From Permianibacter aggregans (GTDB lineage: Bacteria; Pseudomonadota; Gammaproteobacteria; Enterobacterales; Permianibacteraceae): a stretch of DNA of 64,000 nucleotides. Positions 30,940-39,385 of this stretch are shown piece by piece (the stretch's first letter is position 1; every line of letters starts with the position of its first letter). The notes below the pieces were generated by a model. That model ran no database searches, was not told the origin of the DNA, and saw nothing but the letters and a program-made list of their open reading frames with translations. Both the position numbers and the translations under genes were made by a program. Location: positions 2,232,001 through 2,296,000 of the forward strand of contig NZ_CP037953.1 in NCBI RefSeq assembly GCF_009756665.1. Reading direction: 5' to 3'.

Positions 30940-32097
30940 ATGAGTCGAATGTTGGCGGTCTTCGCCTTTTGCACCTCCATCGCCGTTGCCGCCGAATCGG
31001 AGCCGCCGGTTGCTCTCGGCTACCCCAATTTCGATAGCCATTTCCGTCAGATACTCGACGCCGGTGAAGTGCCCGGTGGCGCCTATGCCATCGTTCGTGA
31101 TGGCCGCATTGTGCAAGCGGCCGGGCATGGCCTGCGTGATGCCAACGACAGCAAAACCATTGATGCTGAAACCGTGTTTCGCGTTGCGTCGGTGTCAAAA
31201 ACCTTTGCCGCGCAATTGACCGGTCTGCTGGTGCGCGAAGGCAAATTGCATTGGGATGATCCGGTCAACCGCTTTGTACCGGATTTTCAACTGAAGAACA
31301 GTCGCCACACGCAAACCTTGCAAATCCAGCATCTGCTTAGCCAATCAACCGGCATCGTGCCGAACGCCTTCGACAATCTGCTCGATGCCAACGTCAAGCT
31401 GATCAAGATCCTGCCGAAGTTTCGCGAGCTATCACCGGTTTGCCAGCCCGGTCAGTGTTACACCTACCAGAACATTTTGTTTGGCTTGATTGATCCGGTA
31501 ATCGAACAGGCCACCCAGCAACAATATAGCGATCTGATCCAGCAACGGATTTTCACGCCGCTGGCGATGGAGCAAGCGTCGATTGGTCAGGCCCGTTTCG
31601 AGAACGCTGCCAATCGCGCGTTGCCGCATATCAAACGCCAGCAACGCTGGATACCAACCGTGATTCAACCAGGCTATTACCAAGTGTCACCGGCCGCCGG
31701 TGTCAATGCCAGCGTTACCGACCTCGGCAAATGGCTGATCGCGCAAATGGGTTATCACCCGGACATTCTGCCGCCGGATGTCACCGACGAGCTGACCCGC
31801 GAACGCGTGCGTACTGATCGCGAATTGCGTCGTCGTGGTTGGCGAGAGCTGCTGACCGATGCGCATTACGGTTTGGGTTGGCGCATTTATCAACTTGGCG
31901 ATGAAACCATTTATCTGCACAGCGGTTGGGTGAAAGGCTATGTCGCCGACATTGCCTATTCGCGCAAACACCGGGTTGGATTGGTCGTGCTGCTGAATGC
32001 CGAAAGCGGCCATCTCAATGACATCACCACCGAGTTCTGGCGCCAAACGCTAGCGCTGGAAGACAACAATAAGAGGTACAAGAAAAAGCCTCGGTGA
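30940..32097 (+). CDS. Beta-lactamase-fold serine hydrolase (class C / DD-peptidase-like)
   Basis: The protein has 385 residues with a Sec signal peptide (cleavage near A-V-A-A). The catalytic S-x-x-K is in V-A-S-V-S-K near 87, the Y-x-N motif in T-Y-Q-N near 168 and the third motif is H-S-G in Y-L-H-S-G-W near 325. That order is typical of periplasmic beta-lactamase-family esterases and DD-peptidases; H-S-G instead of K-T-G suggests an esterase or peptidase rather than a drug-resistance enzyme. ATG 30940 is chosen over the frame's GTG 30928. It follows sbtB after 42 bases. Confidence 0.85.
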   Translation: MSRMLAVFAFCTSIAVAAESEPPVALGYPNFDSHFRQILDAGEVPGGAYAIVRDGRIVQAAGHGLRDANDSKTIDAETVFRVASVSKTFAAQLTGLLVREGKLHWDDPVNRFVPDFQLKNSRHTQTLQIQHLLSQSTGIVPNAFDNLLDANVKLIKILPKFRELSPVCQPGQCYTYQNILFGLIDPVIEQATQQQYSDLIQQRIFTPLAMEQASIGQARFENAANRALPHIKRQQRWIPTVIQPGYYQVSPAAGVNASVTDLGKWLIAQMGYHPDILPPDVTDELTRERVRTDRELRRRGWRELLTDAHYGLGWRIYQLGDETIYLHSGWVKGYVADIAYSRKHRVGLVVLLNAESGHLNDITTEFWRQTLALEDNNKRYKKKPR

Positions 32098-32344
32098 TCG
32101 CCGGCTGACTCGTGATATTCAACGCCGTTCTATCACCTATGTCTGTTAGTGTATTTACTTTCAAGCGCAACGCTCACAGGGCAATCTGAACGATAATGCC
32201 GGCAGCGTTGTCGCCATTCCCGACGGCAGCGCTCATCGATGATACTGATCATCCAGTGCAGGGACTGGCGCTGTCGCTCACCGAGCTTTTGTCCCCTTTC
32301 GTCATTCGCACTCGGCGCCGGTGTGTTACCGCAAGGAGCATGTC

Positions 32345-34222
32345 ATGAGTAAAAGGACTTTGGATGCCGTACCGGACCAGGTTGACGTACGCGACTGGTT
32401 TTATTTGCCGACTCTAAAGGTCTTGCCGGAAAGCATCGACAACCGCAATCACGTACCGCTGATGCTCGATCAAGGCCAGGAGGGCGCCTGCACCGGCTTT
32501 GCCTTGGCCGCGGTGATCAACTACCTGATCGCCAACCAGAAAACCCGCCTGCCCGGCGAACACGGTATCAATGGCGTCAGCCCGCGCATGCTTTATGAAA
32601 TGGCGCGCCGTTACGATGAATGGCCCGGCGAGCGCTACGAAGGTTCATCGGCGCGTGGCGCGATGAAAGGTTGGGTCACGCACGGTGTTGCCGCGCGATC
32701 GCTGTGGCCTGACGAAGTCAAAGGCATGCGCCACTTCAACAAGCAAATCGCTACCGCTGCCAATGAGTATCCGGGCGGTGCCTATTTTCGTATTCAAACC
32801 CAGCAGCTGCGCGATGTGCACGCGGCGCTGGCGGAAACCGGCATCGTTTACGCCACAGTCATGGTGCATAAAGGCTGGAACGATGTGCACAGCCGGCGCA
32901 GTGGCCAGCTACCGGTCATCGAAATGTTCGACGAGATTGAAGGTGGTCATGCCATCGCGCTGGTTGGCTACAACGAAGACGGATTTATTCTGCAAAATTC
33001 CTGGGGGCCAAACTGGGGCCTGAACGGTTTTGCCTTGATGACCTACGACGACTTCGCGGCGCACGTCACCGACTTGTGGGTCGCGCAATTGGGTGTGCCG
33101 ATTCAGCGCGCCAGCACCCAACGCATGCAAACCGAAGCGCAATCCAGTTGGGTGAAAGCGCAGCCACCGAAGCTGGAAGAAGTGCGCAACTACATCGTCA
33201 ACGTCGGCAACAACGGTTACCTATCCGACACCGGCAAATACTGGACAACGCCAGATGATTTGCAACGTTTGTTCGATCCGCAGCACGGTTTGATCAAAGA
33301 ATCCGGCTGCAATCATCTGATGTTGTACATGCATGGTGGTCTGAACAATGAAGAGGCCAGCGCCCGTCGAGTGCTGGCGATGACGCCCGTATGCAAGAAA
33401 AACGGCATCTACCCATTGCACATCATGTGGGAAAGTGGCGTCTTTGAAACCGTGCGCGCGATGATCGAAGACAAGCTCGGCGCGCCGGATAGAGAAAAAG
33501 CGCAAAGCCTGTTCGGCGATGCCCGTGATTTCTTTTTCGAATCCACGCTCGGCAAACTCGCCAAACCGCTGTGGAATGAAATGAAAGAAAATGCGCGTCT
33601 CGCCAGTGCGACCGATCGTCACGATCGGCCCATGGCAATGCGCTCAGTGATAGAGCATCTGCAGGCCTACAGCAAGGTGAACGCACTGGATATTCATGTG
33701 GTTGCGCATTCCGCCGGTTCAATTCTCTTCGCTCATTCTGTCGAGCCGATGCTGAAACACAGACTGCAATTCAAAACCGTGCAAATGCTCGCGCCTGCAT
33801 TGTCAGTCGAGCGTTTCATGATCGATCTCTATCCAAAAATCGACCGTGCTGAAATCCCGATACCAAAGATGTATAACCTTAACGCCAAAGCCGAACTCGA
33901 TGACTTTGTTGGCAAGAGCTGGGTCTATGGCAAGTCCCTGCTCTACCTGGTCAGCAATTCGATGGAAAGCGAGCGCGGCAAACCGATTGTCGGTATGGAA
34001 GTCGGCATGCGTACCGAAGCGCTGCTGCAAAACCTCTATTGGCAAAACGGCCAACCAAACCCGGAACATCTGGTGCTGGCCGGCAGTGAAACCCGCGATA
34101 GCAAATCGAAAACCCACGGGGGCTTCGATAACGACCCATACACAATGAACTCGGTACTGAACCGGGTCTTGGGACGTTTCCCAGAGCCAGCGTACACAGC
34201 GAGAGACTTGGCGAATGCCTGA
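32345..34222 (+). CDS. Fusion of a papain-like C1 peptidase and an alpha/beta hydrolase
   Basis: The protein has 625 residues without a signal peptide. Residues 10-265 are a C1 peptidase: D-V-R-D-W near the start, catalytic Cys49 in Q-G-Q-E-G-A-C-T-G-F, His202 in G-G-H-A-I-A-L-V-G-Y and Asn218 in Q-N-S-W-G, so the triad is intact. Residues 310-600 look like an alpha/beta hydrolase: Y-M-H-G-G near 330, nucleophile Ser456 in V-A-H-S-A-G-S, and a possible catalytic His in K-T-H-G-G-F-D near the C-terminus. I know no characterised protein with this pair. The ribosome site AAGGAG fits ATG 32345. The gene lies beside, but is more G+C-rich than, the restriction-modification locus. Confidence 0.75.
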   Translation: MSKRTLDAVPDQVDVRDWFYLPTLKVLPESIDNRNHVPLMLDQGQEGACTGFALAAVINYLIANQKTRLPGEHGINGVSPRMLYEMARRYDEWPGERYEGSSARGAMKGWVTHGVAARSLWPDEVKGMRHFNKQIATAANEYPGGAYFRIQTQQLRDVHAALAETGIVYATVMVHKGWNDVHSRRSGQLPVIEMFDEIEGGHAIALVGYNEDGFILQNSWGPNWGLNGFALMTYDDFAAHVTDLWVAQLGVPIQRASTQRMQTEAQSSWVKAQPPKLEEVRNYIVNVGNNGYLSDTGKYWTTPDDLQRLFDPQHGLIKESGCNHLMLYMHGGLNNEEASARRVLAMTPVCKKNGIYPLHIMWESGVFETVRAMIEDKLGAPDREKAQSLFGDARDFFFESTLGKLAKPLWNEMKENARLASATDRHDRPMAMRSVIEHLQAYSKVNALDIHVVAHSAGSILFAHSVEPMLKHRLQFKTVQMLAPALSVERFMIDLYPKIDRAEIPIPKMYNLNAKAELDDFVGKSWVYGKSLLYLVSNSMESERGKPIVGMEVGMRTEALLQNLYWQNGQPNPEHLVLAGSETRDSKSKTHGGFDNDPYTMNSVLNRVLGRFPEPAYTARDLANA

Positions 34223-34365
34223 ACGAAAATCGGCGCCAAATAGGCGTCGCTTTTGTACGCTGATTGGGCAAATATAAAGTTCCAAAGCGCCTTGTCAACA
34301 TCAACGCTTATCGCACTATCTCCAAGTACAAATTCGATAAAAATTAATCAAGCAAGAAAGAGCTC

Positions 34366-34408
34366 TTTGATTGGGGGCCTGATTTGCCCCCGAAATCAAA
34401 ACTTTTTC
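34366..34408 (+). terminator. Strong terminator between the fusion gene and the methylase gene
   Basis: TTTGATTGGGGGC (34366-34378) pairs with GCCCCCGAAATCAAA (34386-34400), followed by ACTTTTTC. It separates transcription of the restriction-modification genes from the upstream gene. Confidence 0.8.
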
Positions 34409-34472
34409 TTCCCTTTTCCGGTTTCTCTGGGTTTAAATGCGGACATGGTGTCAGACATTCTACCCAGCGAAT

Positions 34473-35765
34473 ATGAAGAGTAACAACTTAGCTAAACGTA
34501 CCGAATATGACGTGTTCAATGAGCGGTTAAGCCTTGCATTGTGTCATCGCACGAAGGCCGAGGTCTCCGCGATACTGGGAGTGAATCCGAGAACCCTGCG
34601 AAGGTGGGAGGTAAGACAGTCCAGACCCGAATACCATGCCTTGGATGCCTACAACAGAAACTTGCAGCGGCTTCTACCCTTCTCCCAAAACGAAAACGAT
34701 TCCGGTTCGTTTCGTTTCATAGACCTTTTCGCGGGGATAGGGGGGATTCGTGCTGCCTTTGAGGAAATTGGGGGGGCATGCGTGTTTACAAGTGAATGGG
34801 ATAGCTATGCCCAAAAGACTTACGCTGAAAACTGGAGCAACTCCCACAGGATAGAAGGAGACATAACCAAGATCGATGTGTTGGACATACCTGATCATGA
34901 TGTGCTTCTGGCGGGATTCCCGTGCCAGCCATTCTCAATCGCGGGTGTCTCAAAAAAGAATGCTCTTGGACGTGCACATGGATTTCATGATGAAACCCAA
35001 GGCACGCTTTTCTTTGACGTATGTCGAATTATTGAGGCCAAAGAGCCTCGTGCTTTCTTGTTGGAGAACGTTAAAAATCTTGTCTCCCATGACAAGGGGA
35101 AAACTTTCTCCGTTATCAAGCGGTCGCTTGAGGATTTGGGATACAACATCTATTACCGGGTAATTGATGGTGCACATTTTGTTCCTCAACATAGGGAACG
35201 CATCATGATAGTAGGATTTCGCGAACAAGTTGCATTTGATTTCGAAGCACAGTCGCTTCCCGCGAAGGGTCAACGAACAATGAAGGATATATTGCATAAA
35301 ACTGATGGATCAGAACCAAGGCTTGACCATGATGGAGAGCGGTTCTTTGACCACAAGAAGAATCGAGTGCAACCAAAGTATACGCTCACGGACAAGCTAT
35401 GGGAGTATCTTTACAATTACGCAGAGAAACACCGTGCCAAAGGAAATGGGTTCGGTTATGGTTTGGTTTACCCGGATAGCGTTGCGAGAACTTTATCTGC
35501 TCGATATTACAAGGACGGATCGGAAATCCTCGTTTATCAGGGTGCAAGAAAGAATCCTCGCAGGTTAACTCCTCGTGAGTGTGCTCGTTTAATGGGGTTT
35601 CCAGATTCATTCCGGATACCAGTATCCGACACGAGAGCGTACAAACAGTTTGGCAATTCGGTGGTGGTAGATGTTGTACGCCATGTGGCAAAAGCAATGA
35701 GGCCAATGTTGGAGGTTGAAGTTCTACAGCCGGAGTTACCACTCAGGCGGGGAACTAATACCTAA
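34473..35765 (+). CDS. Dcm-like DNA cytosine-C5 methyltransferase with N-terminal HTH
   Basis: The protein has 430 residues. Motif I is [13 protein letters not shown], the catalytic Cys is in G-F-P-C-Q-P-F-S, motif VI is L-L-E-N-V-K-N-L, motif VIII Q-H-R-E-R-I and motif X F-G-N-S-V-V-V. Long identical stretches with E. coli Dcm, including the target-recognition area R-G-N-G-F-G-Y-G and [12 protein letters not shown], predict methylation of CCWGG. The N-terminal region has a helix-turn-helix ([19 protein letters not shown]), as in M.SsoII-type methylases that regulate their own genes. ATG 34473 is preferred to 34437. Base use is visibly A/T-richer than in neighbouring host genes. Confidence 0.9.
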   Translation: MKSNNLAKRTEYDVFNERLSLALCHRTKAEVSAILGVNPRTLRRWEVRQSRPEYHALDAYNRNLQRLLPFSQNENDSGSFRFIDLFAGIGGIRAAFEEIGGACVFTSEWDSYAQKTYAENWSNSHRIEGDITKIDVLDIPDHDVLLAGFPCQPFSIAGVSKKNALGRAHGFHDETQGTLFFDVCRIIEAKEPRAFLLENVKNLVSHDKGKTFSVIKRSLEDLGYNIYYRVIDGAHFVPQHRERIMIVGFREQVAFDFEAQSLPAKGQRTMKDILHKTDGSEPRLDHDGERFFDHKKNRVQPKYTLTDKLWEYLYNYAEKHRAKGNGFGYGLVYPDSVARTLSARYYKDGSEILVYQGARKNPRRLTPRECARLMGFPDSFRIPVSDTRAYKQFGNSVVVDVVRHVAKAMRPMLEVEVLQPELPLRRGTNT

Positions 35766-35786
35766 ACTCCTGTTAGCCAGATTCAG

Positions 35787-36194
35787 ATGGATATCGTAGA
35801 CAAACAAACTCGAAGTAGAATGATGGCCGGAATTGGAGCTAAAAGTACAGCTCCTGAAATCGCCATTAGAAAGGAGCTTTTTGCACATGGTTACCGCTAC
35901 CGACTCAATGTAAAAGCGCTTCCTGGTTGTCCTGATATTGTTCTCAAAAAGTTTAATGCGGTGATTTTTGTTCACGGGTGCTTCTGGCATTTGCATGATT
36001 GCAAGTATTTTAAGTGGCCAAAAAGTCGGCCTGAATTCTGGCGAAAAAAATTGATTGAAAATCAGAAAAGAGATGAAAGATCACGAGCGGCGCTTGAGAT
36101 TTCTGGTTGGCGCGTAAAGGTTGTTTGGGAGTGTGACATAAAAAATCAACTACATGGCACAATCGAAGACTTGATACGATGGATAGAAGTCTAA
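35787..36194 (+). CDS. vsr: Very short patch repair endonuclease Vsr
   Basis: The protein has 135 residues. It nicks 5' of T in T:G mismatches left by deamination of 5-methylcytosine. Signature: D-x-x-T-R-S-x-M-M near 5, K-S-T-A-P-E, the active-site L-P-G-C-P-D-I-V with catalytic Asp, F-V-H-G-C-F-W-H-L-H-D-C zinc/active region, F-W-R-K-K-L-I-E-N and V-V-W-E-C. It follows the C5 methylase by 21 bases, like dcm-vsr in E. coli. The IS256 element begins ten bases after its stop codon and does not interrupt it. Confidence 0.94.
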   Translation: MDIVDKQTRSRMMAGIGAKSTAPEIAIRKELFAHGYRYRLNVKALPGCPDIVLKKFNAVIFVHGCFWHLHDCKYFKWPKSRPEFWRKKLIENQKRDERSRAALEISGWRVKVVWECDIKNQLHGTIEDLIRWIEV

Positions 36195-36204
36195 TACAGA
36201 AGTT

Positions 36205-37515
36205 GGGACCGTTTTGATTTTTGTGTAACTGGCTTCATCATATCCTCAATAGGAGAGCATTATGAAGCCAGAAAAACCTGTCAGCACCCATACCACACTT
36301 GATGAATTATTAGACCGTTGCAAATCAACCGAAGACTTCCAGGCACTAACCAAAGTGTTGTTCAAGCAGGTCGCGGAGCGGGCGCTGAAGGCCGAAATGG
36401 AACAGCATCTGGGTTATGACAAACACGCCGTCAAAGGTCGCAACTCCGGTAATTCACGTAACGGCCGATCGACCAAGCAAGTGCAAACCGAGCATGGCCC
36501 ACTGGATATCGAAGTCCCACGTGACCGGAATGCCGAGTTTGAACCTCGGTTTATCGGCAAGCATCAACGACGCGTTGGCAGCATAACGGACGCCATCGTG
36601 CGACTCTACTCTTACGGCATGAGTCAGCGTGACATTCACGACTACCTGCAAGAAACCTACGGCAACGCGGTGTCACCGGCGCTGATAAGCCAGGTGACCG
36701 AACAGGTTATGGATGAAGTACAACAATGGCAGAAGCGACCACTCGATTCGACTTATGCGATTGTCTATCTCGATGCCTTGGTGACGAAGTCGCGGCAGGA
36801 TGGCATGGTCGGCAATCGCTCCGTGTATGTAGCGCTGGGCATCAACATGCGCGGTGAGAAAGAGATTTTAGGGTTATGGTTGGCCAGCAGTGAAGGCGCC
36901 AAGTTCTGGTTAAGCGTTATCAATGAACTGAAAAATCGCGGCGTCAATGACGTATTGATTGCTTGTGTCGATGGCCTTAAAGGCTTCTCGGAAGCGATTA
37001 ATGCGGTCTACCCGCAGACCCATGTGCAGCAATGCATCGTCCATCAAGTGCGTCACTCGCTGCACTTCGTCCCTTGGAAAGAGCGTAAGGCCGTGGCGGC
37101 CGATTTACGGTTGATTTATCGAGCGGCAACGGAAAGCGAAGCACAGCGGGCGCTGGCTGAATTTGAACAGAACTGGGGCGGGAAGTATCCGCATATTGGG
37201 CCGAGCTGGCGTAACAACTGGACACGGTTGACGGTGTTCTTTGATTATCCGCCGGAGATACGGAAAATCATCTACACGACCAACGCGATTGAATCACTCA
37301 ACGCCAGCTTGCAGAAAGTGTTGAAACCCAAGAAAGCCTTCCCGAATGACGAGGCAATCTTGAAGGTGTTGTACTTAACCTTGCATCGGATCGCGGAAAA
37401 GTGGACGATGCCGGTACACGATTGGAAAGCCGCACTGAATCAGTTGTTGATCGTGTTCGGCGAAGACCGCGTGAAGGTGTAAATCCGCCAGTTACACAAA
37501 ATTCTGGACAGTCTC
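36205..37515 (+). mobile_element. IS256-family insertion sequence
   Basis: The element is 1311 bp, bounded by 29-bp terminal inverted repeats (36205-36233 and 37487-37515) that match at 23 of 29 positions, including the inner 15 (TTTTGTGTAACTGGC). Flanking octamers are CAGAAGTT (36197-36204) and ATGAAGTT (37516-37523), which match at six of eight positions and probably are a degenerate target duplication. It sits between the vsr and nuclease stop codons. The transposase is intact. Confidence 0.9.
36262..37482 (+). CDS. IS256-family transposase
   Basis: The protein has 406 residues with the N-terminal helical region V-A-E-R-A-L-K-A-E-M-E-Q-H-L-G-Y and the DDE core: Asp in V-Y-L-D-A-L near 170, Asp in C-V-D-G-L near 236 and Glu in T-T-N-A-I-E-S-L-N near 348. 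Full length without frameshift, so the element may still be active. AGGAGAG precedes ATG 36262. Confidence 0.95.
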   Translation: MKPEKPVSTHTTLDELLDRCKSTEDFQALTKVLFKQVAERALKAEMEQHLGYDKHAVKGRNSGNSRNGRSTKQVQTEHGPLDIEVPRDRNAEFEPRFIGKHQRRVGSITDAIVRLYSYGMSQRDIHDYLQETYGNAVSPALISQVTEQVMDEVQQWQKRPLDSTYAIVYLDALVTKSRQDGMVGNRSVYVALGINMRGEKEILGLWLASSEGAKFWLSVINELKNRGVNDVLIACVDGLKGFSEAINAVYPQTHVQQCIVHQVRHSLHFVPWKERKAVAADLRLIYRAATESEAQRALAEFEQNWGGKYPHIGPSWRNNWTRLTVFFDYPPEIRKIIYTTNAIESLNASLQKVLKPKKAFPNDEAILKVLYLTLHRIAEKWTMPVHDWKAALNQLLIVFGEDRVKV

Positions 37516-37526
37516 ATGAAGTTATA

Positions 37527-38915
37527 CTACCCCTTTGGCACATCAAGAAGATCAACGTCCATGAAGTGCTTATATAATGCGCCAAGACTTTCACTTCTTA
37601 TTCGGAATTGACTTCGCCTCTTTATCTCAGGTTTGGTAGTTGATGCTCCTTCCATCTTGATTCCCGGGTCATAGTAAACCAGTCCTTTGCACAATGCAGA
37701 AAGCAAGAAACAAAAATCCGTTTGCTCCCCAACCTTAATTTTGTTCCCGAAATGATAACTTCGGTTTGGTTCCAACCTCATGATAGACGGAACATACACA
37801 GCTCTTTCGTGCTTTCTTTTCCAATGATCAAGCAGTCTAGGGAACGCCCACTTTGCTGCGACTTCTCCATGAACCGTTTCTAGAACAATCCCGCCATTCG
37901 GGTCTGTAATTTTGCCAGATTGGTGGTCAAAGCCATGCACATTGAGGGCCAAGCCGGTTCTCGATGCGGGAGCTGAGAAGCGATGTATACCACCGAAGTT
38001 CAAGCGGTCCGCTTTCCCACTCACATCTTTGTATCCGAACATCCGTATAAAATCTGCAACACCACGTTCCTTGTAGAAACCCTCATTTGGTTCGGGAGTC
38101 ATCAGGGTAACAACTTGGGAGTTGACACGTGCGAAAGATTTGACACTGTACTGTTTTAGCTCCCAACCAAGATAATCTGGCTCGGAGAATCCGTTTGGAG
38201 TAATGCCAAATTTTGCTTCAAGTGTGTAACCTCCGCAATTGAAGCTATTGCAAGCCAGAATATTTCCTCTGGAGTCCAATCGCTGGCTTGGGATCCAACC
38301 GGATAAGTGAATTTCCCTTAATCGATTTAACAGCAACCTTTTGTTGTCAGACGCATCATCTGCTAGTGGGAGCTCATGGAAAACACCAGTTGCTGAGTGA
38401 GCAGATATGGCCTCTCGAACTTCATCTCCAACGCCAGCTCCCGGAATAATCAAATAACCTAGTGTAATGCCGTCTTCAGTAACACCCATCAACAGAATTC
38501 GTCCTTCAACACGTCCCTTGCGGCTAGGATCCATCCATTGACTGGCATCTACAGATGAGTTGCTAAGGAAGCCCGAGAACCGGACCTCTGGATACTGGGG
38601 ATACAAGATCAATTTTGCGTTTGGTGAGGGGTAAATTGTTCCATCTGGCCCGATCCAACGGAATGAAAGAGGCGCTTTGTAAATGAACCTTTTCTCACCA
38701 AGGGATTTCTTGGATGCCGACTCTACAACGGATATTGGGCCAGTTGGAAAGATATTCAGCGAAGAGAAATCTCCACCAAAATAAGGTTGATTCTTGCTGT
38801 TATCATTAGGGCTGAGCAACTTTACATAAAGGCGGTTTACTCCACAGTCTCGGAATAACCTCAATAGCTTCTGTAGAGTCATCTCATTTGCACGATTGTT
38901 TTCGTAAGTATCCAT
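37527..38915 (-). CDS. MvaI/BcnI-family type II restriction endonuclease
   Basis: The protein has 462 residues. Its central part carries the family active site: Y-T-L-E-A-K-F-G near 230, then T-P-N-G-F-S-E-P-D-Y-L-G-W-E-L-K-Q-Y, the D-x-n-E-x-K of MvaI/BcnI, which act as monomers on CCWGG/CCSGG. The first about 200 residues are an extra domain that small MvaI and BcnI lack. With the Dcm-like methylase, CCWGG is the predicted target. The gene is convergent to M-vsr, with its stop 12 bases from the IS256 right end. Its own promoter must lie in 38916-39129, an A/T-rich spacer with no gene. A/T-rich composition suggests transfer. Confidence 0.85.
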   Translation of the reverse strand: MDTYENNRANEMTLQKLLRLFRDCGVNRLYVKLLSPNDNSKNQPYFGGDFSSLNIFPTGPISVVESASKKSLGEKRFIYKAPLSFRWIGPDGTIYPSPNAKLILYPQYPEVRFSGFLSNSSVDASQWMDPSRKGRVEGRILLMGVTEDGITLGYLIIPGAGVGDEVREAISAHSATGVFHELPLADDASDNKRLLLNRLREIHLSGWIPSQRLDSRGNILACNSFNCGGYTLEAKFGITPNGFSEPDYLGWELKQYSVKSFARVNSQVVTLMTPEPNEGFYKERGVADFIRMFGYKDVSGKADRLNFGGIHRFSAPASRTGLALNVHGFDHQSGKITDPNGGIVLETVHGEVAAKWAFPRLLDHWKRKHERAVYVPSIMRLEPNRSYHFGNKIKVGEQTDFCFLLSALCKGLVYYDPGIKMEGASTTKPEIKRRSQFRIRSESLGALYKHFMDVDLLDVPKG

Positions 38916-39129
38916 TGGACAGCACCGAGACGTTTATAGTGGTTTAGCTTTTCAAGTCAGATAACTCACCAGAATTTTAAGTCGGGGCACTTGCTTACTC
39001 TACGTCTTGCGAGCATGGCATATGCCTCGAGCTCAAACCTAAAATTAGAATAGTCAGCTGCCGGTAAATTGTTTCGCGTTTTTCGCTGAGACGCAACTGG
39101 CCAATACACTTGTAAGTTGTATCAGGGAG

Positions 39130-39375
39130 TCAAAGACCCTTTTTTGATTTACTCAATACTTTGTCGCCAGCGTAACCAACAGTGATATGCCGGTTATCAT
39201 CACCCCAGGTGCAGGCCTCGAAGCTCAGCGCTCCACCGCACTCGTCCGGTGCGCCGAGTATCGATTCGACTTCTTCACGGTCCATACCGATTTCAATTTG
39301 TTTATAGTTGTCTTCGGTCAATTTGCTGCAGGCCGCTAGCGACAGAATGAAAATGGAAAGGGCAAGTTTGCGCAT
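39130..39375 (-). CDS. Small DUF3862/SmpA-like lipoprotein
   Basis: The protein has 81 residues: a lipoprotein signal (M-R-K-L, lipobox L-A-A-C at 13-16) followed by a BamE/SmpA-like domain with Y-K-Q-I-E-I-G-M-D-R-E-E-V-E-S-I-L-G. Two further cysteines (D-E-C-G, E-A-C-T) may be bridged. Ten bases separate it from the upstream NhaC gene on the same strand, so it is likely expressed with it. Function unknown. Confidence 0.75.
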   Translation of the reverse strand: MRKLALSIFILSLAACSKLTEDNYKQIEIGMDREEVESILGAPDECGGALSFEACTWGDDNRHITVGYAGDKVLSKSKKGL

Positions 39376-39385
39376 CAGGGTTCTC

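Noticed and set aside
34437-34472. Earlier ATG for the Dcm-like methylase
   Set aside because: The extra twelve residues (with Trp and Cys) are not family-like and there is no better ribosome site than for ATG 34473; kept only as an alternative.
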